The position numbers and the translations under genes were made by a program. Shown here piece by piece: positions 48,301-57,399 of a stretch of 64,000 nucleotides of DNA. Source of the stretch: Taeniopygia guttata. Its lineage: Eukaryota; Chordata; Aves; Passeriformes; Estrildidae. Within the stretch, counting starts at the first letter, position 1. Each line of letters begins with the position of its first letter. The stretch lies in assembly GCF_048771995.1 (NCBI RefSeq), contig NC_133024.1:115651001-115715000 (forward strand), given 5' to 3'. Below the pieces are notes generated by a model. It did not search any database, was not told the origin of the DNA, and saw nothing but the letters and a program-made list of their open reading frames with translations.

Positions 48301-51300
48301 CTCCTGCTCACTCACAGGGACTCCCTCCTTCCCCACCTTTCTGTCCTGTCCATGGAAGAGTAGACATCCCCGTCTAAAAACAGGCTCCTCCCAGGGTTTT
48401 CTGGTTTAAAATGGGGCAGACTAACAAAGAAGCAAACCCACTGAGTTCTGTGCTAACCTGGGTGACTGTCCTGTGCCCTGTACCTCATCTGGCAGGGTCT
48501 GCCCGTGACCTGAGCACTCATGACCATTGTGTGCATCTGGACAAAACCCAGACTTTGACAAAGATACTTAACTGTCCCGAGGCAGGATGAGCCCCAATGC
48601 CTGGAAGCCATAGGGAAATGGAGGAGCAATAGCACAAAAGGGCTGTGGGGGCAGCACACCTGACACAGGCAGCTTCGTGGGGAGCAGTGCTGGGCACTGG
48701 CCACCATGAACCCTGGCAGCCCCTCTGAAGCCCTCCTATTTGAGGCATCAGGGGTGGCCATGCCAGGCAGCTGTGCTCCGAGGCCAGGGCTCCCTGAGCT
48801 GGCTCTGCCCAGCTCCCAGACTCGGCTGGCTCCTGCTCCATCCTCGATCAAGCCATGGGCCTGGCCAGCCTCTTTTCCCATCCTCTCACATTTCCTGGCT
48901 CAGAGGAAGCAGCAGCAGATGTGTGAGCTGTTTGCTTTGTGCCGAGGCCGCGTGGGAGTTACCTGCGCTCAGCCCAGCCACGCTGTTTCCAAACGAAACA
49001 CCAGCACTAAGCCAAAACCATCGAGATGGGGCCAAGCCTTGGTCACTGCCAGCTGCCAGGCCAGCCCTGTCCCTGCGCAGTGCAGAGCCAGGTAGCCATG
49101 CACTGGACACTCGTGGGTGCGCCCGGGGCGCCCCAGCTCCTCTGCAGGGCGCGCTCCCTCCAGCCCGGCCCCACAGCCGCCGTCAGGAGCCCAGCCGCCA
49201 TCTCCGATTGCATTTCCAGAACGCCTTCCCACACGGTGAGCAGCGCTGAGCAGGAAGGCACGGACGAGGAAAGAGGGGGGCCTCCCTTCAGGGGCTGTGG
49301 ACAGGCCTGGAGCTGCCATGCTCATGCCAGGACACACAGCACCTCTGCTCTGACCCTGGCCCTGACCCACCCCTGACCCCTTCCCCATCTCTGTCCCCAG
49401 CCCTGCCCCATCCCCACCCACCCCAGACTGGGACAGTGTGTAGTGTTGCCCTGCACAAAGCAAACCCAAATCTCCCCTGACCTACATCTTCCGCCTCATC
49501 TTCCACTCACTCCTCCTGCCCATTCTTCCCCCTAACTGTCCCTTGACCCTTCCCCAAGCCCCCTAATCTATGCCATCCTACACTTGCCCCTGCTCCACAT
49601 GCCTTCTCTATTCCACACCTGGGCCTTGCTCCCACTCAGTTCCTCCTTCCAGCCACACTCCTACCCCATCTCCACACTCACTGCCCAACACGCCCCTCTC
49701 CAGCACTCCCACCCCACGCCATCAGTCACCAGCATGCACACACAAACCCCCCCCCACAGCCCATCCATCCTCCCCAGCCCACACTCACACCCCCATGCCC
49801 CTGCAGTGTACTCAGAGGGCACCCATAGACCATTCTTTATTGCCACCTCCAGGGTGACCTAGAGGTCACCTGGCCAAATCACAGGACCTCCTCCAACCTT
49901 GTCTTATGGGCCCCAGAATTTCTGTTCTTCCTTTCTCCTTGGGCCCCCTCTCACCAGCCTGGCACCAGACCTTCTCATAGTCCCAGCCAGACATCCCAGT
50001 GCCCCACACCTCCAGCAAGGAAGTGCCCCCAGTGCCACTGGTGCTTGTCCCTATGGACAGCCTGGATGCTGCCATGGTTGGCACTGCCTCACTGCACCCC
50101 CACACCTGCCCTCACCCCAACTCACGCAGGTGGCATCACCTGCCCCAGGAACCAGGGTTCCAGGGCCTGAGCTGCAGCAGAAACACCCAACACAGAACAC
50201 ACAGAATCCCAATGGCATCACTAGTTTGTCACAGAGCTTTTGGAGGCCCAAAAGCTCTCCAGCCCCAGATGCAACATCTTGCTACATCAAGGCTGGTGCA
50301 GCAGCACGTGTCTCAGCTCATTAACTCATTGGTATAATTAATGCTAATGCTCACAACTACCCTTACCAACACTGATAAACTTGGGCTAACGACCTCACAG
50401 GGGGAGAGGAAAGTTCGAAGCCTGGTACAGGCACTTTCCCAGAGGCAGTATCACTTTCCTTAGCCACATTTTGAGCATCCTGGCTGCAAGGTAGCTCCAC
50501 ACTGATGCAAGCAAGGCCTGGCACAGCAGGACCCACCTCAAGAGAGGCCCACACCATGCTCTGCATGATGGGCAGCCTTGCAGTGTGCCCGGTGGCAGTG
50601 ACATTGCCCACTGCTTGCACAGAGAAAGGATGTACACAACTTGGCCCCATTCTGGACTCACACCAAAGGTGGGGATCTCTGCTCCAGCATTCCTGCTGCA
50701 AACGCTGCCTGTCAAAGCCACAACGCCTGCAGCAAACACCCTGCACTGGCAGGTCTCCCACCCCAGGCTGCTCACAGCCCTGGCTGTGCCTCGGCCGAGC
50801 TCCGGCCCCAATACCTGTACCTACCTGCAAGAAGCAGGTCCCAACAGGGGTGTTCTCCTTCAGGGACACGTTGTAGAAGTTACTCTTAAACACTGGCTCA
50901 TTGTCATTGACATCCTGCAAGGCCACGTGCACCACAGCTGAGGAAGAGAGGGCAGGGGTTCCCCGGTCTGTGGCCAGTACAGTGAGCTGAGGCTGAGGAT
51001 CCTTTTCATAATCCAGAGGGGCAGCAGTGGTGATGATGCCAGTGGCAGGGTCAATGGTAAACCAGCTGGAGTGGGTGTCACGGCCATGCAGAATGCTGTA
51101 CCGCACCTCCCCGTTGGGACCCTGGTCCTTGTCACGAGCTGTCACCTGCAGGACAAAGCTGCCTGGGTACACCACCTCAGGGATGCTCTGCTTGTACTCC
51201 TGCTGGTCAAAGAGCGGGGGATTGTCATTAACATCCATCACTTGCAGCACAAAGGCTGATTCTGCCCGGAGCGGGGGTGTTCCTGAGTCTGTAGCTGTCA

Positions 51301-52576
51301 CCCGCAGATCATAGGAGTCTCTTTCTTCCCGATCCAGAAGTTGGTCCACACAGATCAGATAGATTATGTTGTCCTTGGTAGTGAGGGCAAACTTGCCATC
51401 TCCTCCTTCCAGTGTGACATTAACGTTGGAATACTCTCCATAGTCGGGATCGGAAACAGAAATGCGTGCCACATACTGTCCGGGCTGGGCTCCCTCGGAG
51501 ATCTGTGGGGAGCCATCCTCACTCAGAAAGATGATAGTCATGGTGGGCTGGTTGTCATTGTAGTCACGCACATGGATAGTGACAAAGGCTGTGGTGACCT
51601 CAGGATGGACAGCCTTATCCCTTGCCTGCACCACCAGCTCATGCACCTTCCTCACTTCATAGTCCAGACCCTTGTTGAGCTTGATGACTCCAGTCCGGGC
51701 ATCAATGGTGAAGTACTGGTCAGGATCGCTCTGGCGTCGGTTGATCTCATAAATCACATCCCCATTGTCACCTTCATCTGCGTCAGAGGCAAAGACCTGC
51801 AGGATGCTGCTGCCAGGTTTCAGATTCTCTGAAATGAGCGTATGATAGCGGCTCTGGTTGAAGCTGGGGGCATTGTCGTTGATGTCCTGAATGGACACAT
51901 CCAGTGTCATCTGGGTGCTCCGGGGCGGAGAACCCCCATCGTAGGCTTCCAGCAGCAGTGAGTATGATGAACGGTTCTCCCGATCCAGAACGTTGCTGAC
52001 CACCAGGTCCAAATATAGGACCCCATTGGGTCCTCGACGCGTTTCCAGGCGGAAGGCCTGCCCCACATTCCCTCCCTTAATCATGTAGCCTTGTGTGTTC
52101 AGGAGGCCACTGTCAGCATCAAAGGCCGGGTCCAAGGGAAATCTGCTGCCAATGGGTGTGTGCTCCGGTATCTGAAAGGTGCTGTGCTGTTTGGGAAACG
52201 CTGGGGCATGGTCATTGATGTCATTCACTTGGATGTTCACTTCTACCGTGATGCCCTCTGGGGTGACAGCAATGAAGCTGTAGTGGTCTCGAGTCTCCCG
52301 GTCCAGGACACGAGCTGTTTTGATGATCCCAGTATTCTCATCTATCCCCAAGTCAGTGGAGACGCCACTGCCCTCCTGTGCTGAGATGAAATACATGTAG
52401 GCACTAGTTTCAGGGGGTAGGCCAGCACTGATGTCCCCAATGATGGTGCCAGCCGGCTGCTCTTCATCTATTTGTAGATCCAGGGTGCCCAGGACAGCAG
52501 AGCCCATCCCTGCTCTCAAGCCCCCAAGAATAAGCAGCTCCAGCAGAAGCATTGTTGACCTCTTCATTTGCTCCAT
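15693..52576 (-). CDS. DCHS1: Protocadherin dachsous homolog 1
   Basis: Twenty coding exons, 9819 nt, 3272 residues (human about 3298): 50825-52576, 37190-37378, 36860-37091, 35600-35836, 34282-35301, 33732-33919, 29179-29275, 28854-29011, 26463-27297, 25918-26175, 25394-25519, 24921-25130, 23555-24418, 22973-23086, 21475-21686, 21186-21340, 19988-20118, 19248-19534, 18528-18666, 15693-18307. All junction phases agree. The product has a signal peptide, a long run of cadherin repeats with DxNDNxP, LDRE and DxD calcium motifs (27 in the human protein), one membrane segment at about 2897-2921 and a 350-residue cytoplasmic domain. DCHS1 binds FAT4 on neighbouring cells and acts in planar cell polarity, Hippo-linked growth, heart valve and brain development. 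FAT4 as ligand is distinguished from DCHS2 by the C-terminal match ([14 protein letters not shown]) and by synteny. The first exon alone covers five and a half repeats. Confidence 0.97.
18667..19247 (-). other. DCHS1: DCHS1 intron 18
   Basis: A 581-bp intron between exons 19248-19534 and 18528-18666. GC-rich single-copy-looking sequence; no repeat or RNA recognised. Confidence 0.6.
19535..19987 (-). other. DCHS1: DCHS1 intron 17
   Basis: A 453-bp intron; nothing recognisable. The preceding exon ends with one base (GAG A), and AC at 19534 completes an Asn codon (PENTLLG). Confidence 0.6.
20270..20415 (+). mobile_element. CR1-family LINE 3' fragment
   Basis: Matches the CR1 variant tail: ggaaaagactggatgctcta, acaagacggtgaccagtcac, ggctggactcaggaatctca, then cttttccagcctcaagggtt. 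It lies in the 1067-bp intron 20119-21185, whose remainder (20416-21185) shows no recognisable feature. Confidence 0.7.
21731..22174. repeat. CATC tetranucleotide microsatellite
   Basis: About 440 bp of (CATC)n on +, (GATG)n on the DCHS1 strand, broken every few to about a dozen units by loss of one C (catcatcc) and a few ccctcc variants. It lies in the intron 21687-22972, about 45 bp from the exon ending at 21686. Confidence 0.98.
22592..22775 (-). mobile_element. CR1 LINE 3' fragment, sense to DCHS1
   Basis: The + strand reads gggacaccttccattatccc, ggttgctccaagccctgtcc, then gcagccacagcttctctggg: the reverse complement of the CR1 tail. 5'-truncated. The rest of this intron, 22175-22591 and 22776-22972, has no recognised feature. 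Confidence 0.88.
23087..23554 (-). other. DCHS1: DCHS1 intron 13
   Basis: A 468-bp intron without recognised repeats or RNAs. Confidence 0.55.
23555..24418 (-). CDS. DCHS1: DCHS1 exon 13: about three cadherin repeats
   Basis: Residues about 1768-2055. Linkers DLNDNAPSF and DVNDHVPAF separate repeats; [11 protein letters not shown] and [16 protein letters not shown] are cadherin signature stretches shared with human DCHS1. The third repeat's usual final DxNDNxP is replaced by [15 protein letters not shown], which is also degenerate in human DCHS1, so it is a family trait. Confidence 0.95.
24419..24920 (-). other. DCHS1: DCHS1 intron 12
   Basis: A 502-bp intron; nothing recognised apart from splice sites (donor GTGAGATGG, acceptor CTTTTAG). 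Confidence 0.55.
25520..25917 (-). other. DCHS1: DCHS1 intron 10
   Basis: A 398-bp intron; GC-rich, no recognised repeats or RNA genes. Confidence 0.55.
26463..27297 (-). CDS. DCHS1: DCHS1 exon 9: nearly three cadherin repeats
   Basis: Residues about 1292-1569. Repeat linkers DCNDQAPTF and DENDNVPIF and calcium motifs such as LDREATAFF and [10 protein letters not shown] are clear. The first linker has Cys in place of the usual Val/Ile. The exon starts in phase 0 at VLSSSRV and ends PSTG with one base of the Gly codon. Confidence 0.95.
27590..28000 (-). mobile_element. Possible LTR relic of an endogenous retrovirus in a DCHS1 intron
   Basis: On the minus strand an AATAAAA signal near 27715 is followed by sequence of the LTR R-U5 type. 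The stretch is AT-rich against GC-rich neighbours. It looks like an old, solitary and incomplete LTR; the family and exact ends are uncertain. The rest of the 1556-bp intron (28001-28853) was not recognised and may include more of the same insertion. Confidence 0.3.
30270..30738 (+). mobile_element. CR1-family LINE 3' fragment
   Basis: Reads like a CR1 variant: gaggagctggacttgttcag, aaatggtcagaaattagttt, aggctggaaatgaagagatg, aatctggaacagcctttcac, then ccccttccaacctctccctg. It lies in the 4456-bp DCHS1 intron 29276-33731. The flank 29276-30269 shows nothing recognisable. Confidence 0.75.
31190..31990 (-). mobile_element. Possible ancient CR1/L3-like LINE relic
   Basis: AT-rich sequence carrying worn words of old LINE 3' regions in reverse orientation, such as catttgatttgcttttttgc and atgtcccatcatcttccctg. 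Strongly diverged; family call tentative. The remaining part of this intron, 31991-33731, has no recognised feature. Confidence 0.3.
33936..34076 (-). mobile_element. CR1 LINE 3' fragment
   Basis: The + strand has gatggaagggaccttgaagc, aaggacaccttccactatcc, ggttgcttcgagccctatcc: reverse complement of a CR1 tail. It starts about 15 bp from the exon ending at 33919, very near the 3' splice site on the transcribed strand. Confidence 0.87.
34282..35301 (-). CDS. DCHS1: DCHS1 exon 5: about three and a half cadherin repeats
   Basis: Residues about 804-1143. Linkers [18 protein letters not shown] and DENDNSPRL mark the ends of repeats; [19 protein letters not shown] and LDRETRDLY are calcium-site signatures. 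The second linker lacks the canonical DxND order, as in human, where the repeat is also degenerate. Confidence 0.95.
35837..36859 (-). other. DCHS1: DCHS1 intron 3
   Basis: A 1023-bp intron. Purine-rich tract (gaagaagg, ggagaag words) at about 36590-36660. No transposon or RNA gene recognised. Confidence 0.55.
38632..38862. repeat. 46-bp minisatellite, five units
   Basis: Five near-identical units of the form gggatacagccctgtaccca, then caccccggtgtgcctctgcc, then ctgcct. The last units diverge slightly (tatgcccggggtg, attccttggg). Very low divergence between the middle copies. Confidence 0.93.
38957..39022. repeat. Three abutting perfect hairpins
   Basis: ctttcctt/aaggaaag with 4-nt loop (38957-38976), ttctagtt/aactagaa with 6-nt loop (38977-38998) and actagttca/tgaactagt with 3-nt loop (39002-39022). 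Stems are perfect. The second and third share the ctagttc word. Confidence 0.85.
40852..41272 (+). mobile_element. CR1 LINE 3' fragment
   Basis: Classic CR1: actgttcagcctggagagga, ttgggaagaaattcttccct, gaggccctggcacaggttgc, ggaaggtgtccctgctcatg, ggtcccttccaacccaaacc. 5'-truncated; reaches close to the 3' terminus. Confidence 0.93.
41640..42080 (+). mobile_element. CR1 ORF2 reverse-transcriptase relic
   Basis: Degenerate CR1 coding DNA: a LFKKGQKD-like segment near 41722 and an AFDT-SH-like block around 41950-41985 (ggattttgacaccttctccc). Many stops and frameshifts; no functional ORF. Confidence 0.6.
42440..43880 (+). mobile_element. Long CR1 LINE copy with ORF2 remnant
   Basis: Follows CR1 order: linker region (tagtaagatgggtcttcagg), a [12 protein letters not shown] block near 42858-42895, a [15 protein letters not shown] block at 42978-43030, the polymerase motif as TDDPKLGG at 43062-43085, then the 3' part (agggccacaaagatgatgaa, actgggatggttcagcctgg) ending near tccaaactcaaccattctgt. 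The catalytic box has changed FADD to FTDD. Decayed, not active. Confidence 0.85.
45098..45225 (+). mobile_element. CR1 LINE terminal fragment
   Basis: ggctggatggggcttggagc, aacctggtttagtggaagat, gtccctgcccatgg and the terminus ttctgtgattctatgaca; a strongly 5'-truncated copy that keeps the 3' end. Confidence 0.92.
45930..46305 (+). mobile_element. CR1 LINE 3' fragment
   Basis: Contains gtgttcagcctcaaaaagac, tgttgggaagaagttcatcc, ggtcctggcacagggtgccc, ctagtggaaggtgcccctgc, ccattctgagattcc in CR1 order. Confidence 0.9.
46790..46915. promoter_or_regulatory. Candidate conserved non-coding element in DCHS1 intron
   Basis: A balanced-composition, non-repetitive island with homeodomain-like ttgaattaatcatgg at 46800-46814 and ggaaataactttcacaggaa at 46862-46881, set in purine-rich surroundings. 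It stands out by eye only; conservation is not tested. Confidence 0.2.
50825..52576 (-). CDS. DCHS1: DCHS1 first coding exon: signal peptide and first cadherin repeats
   Basis: Residues 1-584. The start ATG at 52576 opens [19 protein letters not shown], a signal peptide with likely cleavage after GMGSA; TTG upstream is in frame but unlikely. Mature start is near [12 protein letters not shown], conserved with human. Repeat ends: DINDHAPAF (about 119), [36 protein letters not shown]. The exon ends TCFLQ in phase 0 at a donor GTAGGTAC. The alternative internal Met (MKRSTM) would also keep a signal peptide. Confidence 0.95.
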
Positions 52577-52639
52577 GGCTGGCAACTAGCAGAGCAGAGG
52601 GTGGCTTGATCTCCTTTGCAGAGTTCGCTTTAATCCTGC
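52577..52639 (-). other. DCHS1: DCHS1 5'UTR part of the first coding exon
   Basis: A minus-strand acceptor TGCATTCCAG ends at 52640, leaving 63 nt of 5'UTR ahead of the ATG. This predicts at least one non-coding exon upstream. Inferred from splice-site form only. Confidence 0.5.
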
Positions 52640-54473
52640 CTGGAATGCAGACCAGAGGATACTGGTTAAGAGGGAGCAAAGGAAGGACAGAAAACAGCCT
52701 GGAGAGGGAAGGCCTGCCAAGTACCTGCTGCCCGATCACTATGTAACGCCTGTCTCTCACAAGAAGCAAATGTGACAATATGTCAGAGCCTGTCGAGAAC
52801 AAAAGCCTGGGACAGCACCTGGAGTCAGCCCAGCAGCGCACACCTGACAGCGCACCGAGGAGAGCAGCTCAGACCCTGTCACAGAGGTGCTTCCTACATC
52901 CTCAGGTGCTCTTCCCAAAGACTGCCTGCCTGGCAGCACTCGAATTAGGTGCCCCAGGGCAGCATGCCCCTGTGTCTTTAACAGCTGAATGCTTCCTGTG
53001 AGGTTCAGAGCCCATCTGCAAGAGGACAGAGGTTTTTGGGCAAACAGCAGCCTTGCATCTCTCCACCCTGAAAAAAGCTGGTCTCAGATTACCAGATATC
53101 TCAGCGAGTCACTGGTTGAGACCCTAGCCCCTACCCCCCTCTCTCCCCAGCAGTGAGCCAGGACCTCAGGGGCATAGGTGCCAAAAACCCATTAAGTGCA
53201 AATCTGGTGTCCCTGGGTAGGAGCACAGAACTGGAGTGGGCTTCCATCCAGTGAACAATAAATCAAGAAGGATGTATTGCAAAGGATGTGCCCACAGCTG
53301 GGAATGCCCGGGATAAAATCAGACCATGCTCATTGTTTGGGCTGGCACGGAGATCTGTGGGTGCCCCAAGCCGGTACCATGGAGGGCGGTGGCAGTGCCG
53401 TAGGAACGCAGCGACTCCCTCGGAGCTGCCAGCTGCTCCGTCCCACACCCTCCGCTGCTCACTCCCCTCCTTTGTCTCCTTCTCGCTGCTCCTTGCTGGC
53501 TCCGGCTCCTTCCCTCCCTTTCCCCGTAACTGCATTTCATTGCAGCAGTGGGGGAGGGACGCACAGCCAGCCGCAGCTCCTGCAGCACCGCAGCCGGACA
53601 CGCAGACGCGCCGGACACCCGCCCCGTGCCCGCAGGCTGCCAGCCCTGCACTGCCCTCCCCACCCAAGAGCAGCCGCAATAGCACAGCGGCCGAGGAGCT
53701 GCCGAGGAGCACCGACCCCGACACCCGCTCAGCCCCAGCGAACGAGCTTCGTGGTCTGCGGGAATGGCGGCAGCATGAGCTCACTCTTGGACTCTCTTGA
53801 AAGCGTTCGCTGCTGGGCCCATAACCACACTCAGGAGCCGCTCATGTCAGATGCAGGAGCAAGAACCTCCCTGTCTTGGAGGATGGAGGTGGCTGGCAAT
53901 GCCTAGTTTGGGGACTAAGAGTATCAGCCCTTGACCAAAGAACTCCACGGCAGTGTTAACCCTTTCCAGGGCACATAGGATGGTATTCTTGCTTCCCCTT
54001 TCCCACCTCGGATCAACTGTCTAGATTTTTTTTTTTCCTGTGTAAATCCTGGGTTAGTGACAGAAACAAAATAATTTAAAAGTATTTTATATTCATAAAG
54101 AAATGTTTACTTCAGTGGGCATCTAGTCTGAGGCCTATCCACACAGTCTGAGGTAAATCCACATGCTCTTCTTGCACCCAGCAGATGAGAACCCTCACAA
54201 TATCCTAGGACCTTAAGTCAAAAGAAAATACTTTTGCATGCTGTGATTTGGGAATCTGCATTAACTCTGTGGTCTAGACAGGTCTGCCTCTCTGTTGGAG
54301 CTAGTTTTAATTCCCCAGATGGAGGGGTAACTGCCTACCCCCAGAACAGGCAGTGCTGGAGGAATAGGGTCTGAGGTAGCTTCTGTGATGAGACTGCACC
54401 ATTCCAATGGTGCTCCAGATGCTCAGGTCATGGGAAGGGCCAGGCCAGAGAGTTTAAAGCCTTGGCAGGAGCT

Positions 54474-54513
<40 letters not shown>

Positions 54514-56100
54514 GTAGAAAAGCAGGTAGAAGCCCAAGATTCCCCGGGGCAACCTCATTGATTAAGGACAGGATAGAGCTAACAGTTCTTGGTTCTTGGG
54601 TGGTGTCTGGAAGAAATCAGGGCACAGACATGGGGAAAAGCCCACCTGGTTCCATTAGTAATGTTGCCTTCAGAAGCCAGTAAGGCTTTATGGACTGCCG
54701 GAGGGGAGAAGAGAGACTTGAAAAGTGAATCTGGGGAGTGTGAAAAGCAGCTGAGAGCACTAGCACAACCAGGGAACAAAAATTAGGATCCCTGGGCTGG
54801 AAAACTGGTGATGAAAGTCTATATAAGCTTATTAAGCTCTATCCTCCCCAGATAGAACTGAGTAGTTTCACAGCAAGTCTATCTTTCAGCAAAGGTGGAA
54901 CTGAACATTACTAGACTGCAGCAGTCAGAGGTACTAGCCATCCTTGGTACCAGCAGACCCCTGTTACAATGGGGTCTGCAGGTTTGGGTCAGAGGGAAAC
55001 AGCAGTGACCTCAGTGGATGCAGAGTCACAAAATCTGAACAGCTGCTTTCAGTTAGCAGAGCTCAGTGCAGGGCTGGCTTGGCTGGTCTGTGTAATGTGA
55101 GCCACACTGCCCTGCTCCCTCTCTGTCCCTCCCACCACCGGGCACCGAGATCCCTTGTGAAGAACGGCAGCAGGAGTCTCTGAAGGAAACTGCCGGGATG
55201 AGAATCTCTTCACATAGGTCTTTGAGGTCCAGAGCCATGGTGATGAGGTTGACAGGAAAGGCAGCTAAAATGGAGCGAGCTGCAACATCCATCTAAGCCT
55301 AAAGCTGACAGGCTGGGGCACCAGGAGAGCCCAGCCTACACGTAGCAGATGTGTGATGTTTTGAAAGAAAAAAGATGTGGAATTACACTGGGACCACTGT
55401 GTGCAGCCTTGCCAGTGGCAGCTTGCGCCTTCTGTCAGCCATGAGAAAGGGGAAGTGGGTTCCCAGCAGCCCCAGCAGAGGAGCTGGAAAGACGGCACCC
55501 ACTGTGCATGCCACAAACAGATGTCAGAGTGCTTGCTGTGCGAAGGCTCCATGAAAGCTGCAGATGCTGCTGATGCCATACCCTAGGTCTGACAAGAGAG
55601 GCTGTGACTTGTGTAATGATGTTTTTGAGACTCCAGTCCAGAAGAGGAAGCCTGTTTAATCTTTGCTGAGCACTGGTCACTGACCTGGAATATGCTCTCC
55701 TCCTGTACATTCACAGAGATTCTCTCTCTCTAGTTTCAGATAATCTGCCCTCAAAACCATGCACAGCCCTGATTGCCTGCAGTGCAGCCTTGGGCTAACA
55801 ACTCACTTCCAGCCTCTCCTCAGCCTACCACTACCTACAGCCACCTCCGTGCCTCCTGGCTCTCCTACCATCTCCCACCCGGGCCTGCAGGACCGTCACC
55901 CTTCTGCTCGCTCCCAGCCCGGCCACACAGCCTCATGACCCTCCGATATGGCCCCGGGCAGTCAGAGCGGCGGTGGCACTCCTTTTCTACGGATGCAGTT
56001 AAGTCCCTACTGCATCCTTGTGAATCCCATTTTTGTGCCACACTGGGGCTCCCCGGGGATTCTCCTGTCTCTCAGAACGCATTCCCCACAAAGGAAAGTC
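52640..56100. other. DCHS1 5' region between coding exon and CpG island
   Basis: No coding gene. A GC-rich, CpG-containing patch lies at about 53380-53760 and might be a second promoter or enhancer. An AT-rich stretch lies at 53960-54480, a 32-nt A run at 54480-54511, and mixed sequence without recognised repeats at 54512-56100. Confidence 0.5.
54480..54511 (+). repeat. Uninterrupted A32 tract
   Basis: Thirty-two consecutive A follow gagcttaaatt. It could be the tail of a retroposed sequence on + (upstream 54040-54479 is AT-rich), but no parent gene or SINE was recognised. Confidence 0.9.
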
Positions 56101-56179
56101 TAATGAAATATTTCCGCGCCGGAGCCAATTCCCACAGTCCCAGACTCGGGACATCCCCGGGCTGCATCGGCCCCTGCCA

Positions 56180-57160
56180 GATTGTGCCCGTGGCCGAGGC
56201 GCTGCGGGACCTCGCCTGCTCCCTGTACACGGGAGCCCCCGGCTGTTGGGGCTCGCTCTCCCCCGAGCTCCGGCCTCCCGGGGCTCCCCGGCCGCCGGGC
56301 CCGGCGTCCGCTGCCGCTCCCTGTCCCCGTTCCTGGTGCTCCCGGACGTCCCGCACCGGGCGGCCTCGGTGCCGGCGTTCTGCCAGCCCTGCTCCCCGCT
56401 CCGCCCGGCGCCTCCACGGTTCCGCTGAGCGCCCTCCCCTCGGCGGGTCTGCCCTACAGCGGCACCGTGAGCGCCAGTCCCGTGCTGTGCCGTGCCCGGT
56501 CCCGTCCCGTGCCGTGCCGTGCCGTGCCGCCCGGCAGCCGCCAGCGCCGGGATCGCCAGCGAGCCCGGTCCGGCCGCGGGTCCGCGGTGTTGCGCCGCCT
56601 CGGGCGCGTCCCCCCGTTCTCCCCCGCCCCCCCAGCTCCATTGTCTCCGCCGCGGAGGCAGAACAAAGCGCCTGGTCCCGGTCCCGGTTCGGTCCCACCG
56701 TACAACGATGCCACCGTGCGGGGCTCCGGCAGGGGCCGAGCCCCGGCGCTAGGACTTACCCTGCGCGTCCCGTGCCGGCGGCGATCACATCCCGCAGGGT
56801 CCGGCCCCGCCACGACGTCCCGCAGCGTCCCCGCTGCTCCGGCGCCAAGGTCTCTCCAGTACCGCCGGCCGCTCCAGTGCCCCGAGCGCTCCGGTGCTCC
56901 CCCGGTGCCGCGGCCGCCCCGGTGCGGCTGTGGCCCCGCGGAGCGCTCGGCGGCGGGTCGGCGCTGGCTCGGCGCTGGCTCGGCGCTGGCTCGGCGCGAA
57001 GGCTCCTGCTGAAATCCGACCCAGCGCCGCCCTCAGCCCCCCGCTCCCTCCGCCGCCCCCCTCCCCGCCCCGTACCGGAGCGCGCCGGCGGAGCACGGCC
57101 TCAAGGCGGCCCCGGACGGGCGAGCGGGGGTGCGGGCGGTGCGTCGGTATGGCCGGGCTC
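56180..57160 (-). promoter_or_regulatory. DCHS1: CpG island, probable DCHS1 promoter and non-coding first exon
   Basis: About 1 kb of very CpG-dense sequence. On the minus strand CGCAGG is followed by GTAAGT (donor at 56759-56754), a consensus 5' splice site. An exon ending at 56760 spliced to the acceptor before 52639 would give the DCHS1 5'UTR. A tandem gctcggcgctg repeat lies at about 56960-57000. No TATA box. All inferred from composition and splice form. Confidence 0.55.
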
Positions 57161-57399
57161 CAAGGGGTCGGGGAGCAGGATCGGCACGCAGAGGGAGAAA
57201 GGGCTGGACCCGGGGTACAGAAGGATGGAAGGAAGCGCTGGGTGCCGGGAGCCGGAGAAAATGGAAAGGGGTTGGCAGGCGCCGGAGCAGGAGTGGGACG
57301 GGACCGGGTAGGGAGAGGGATGGGCAGGGGATGAAATGAGACTGTGGGCGACGCTGGGAGTATGTGGGGACATGATCACAGGCCACTCTTTCCTCACTA

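Larger units (their letters stand above)
37379..50824 (-). other. DCHS1: DCHS1 intron 1 of the coding part (13.4 kb)
   Basis: By far the longest intron: donor GTAGGTAC next to 50825, acceptor CACCTGTGG-type AG at 37379-37380. It contains the 46-bp minisatellite (38632-38862), the hairpin cluster (38957-39022), CR1 copies (40852-41272, 41640-42080, 42440-43880, 45098-45225, 45930-46305), a possible conserved element near 46790-46915 and C-rich sequence at 49500-49860. Other parts (37400-38600, 39050-40850, 43900-45090, 46920-50820) show no gene. Confidence 0.85.

Noticed and set aside
50363-50824. Extension of the first DCHS1 coding exon beyond 50825
   Set aside because: The frame stays open by chance past a good donor (GTAGGTAC); the residues have no cadherin character and the next human-like segment VTATDSDSG starts at 37378.
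55773-57311. A 512-codon open frame on + across the CpG island
   Set aside because: Pro/Arg/Ala-rich translation explained by high GC; no domain, no family similarity, and it runs antisense through the likely DCHS1 first exon.
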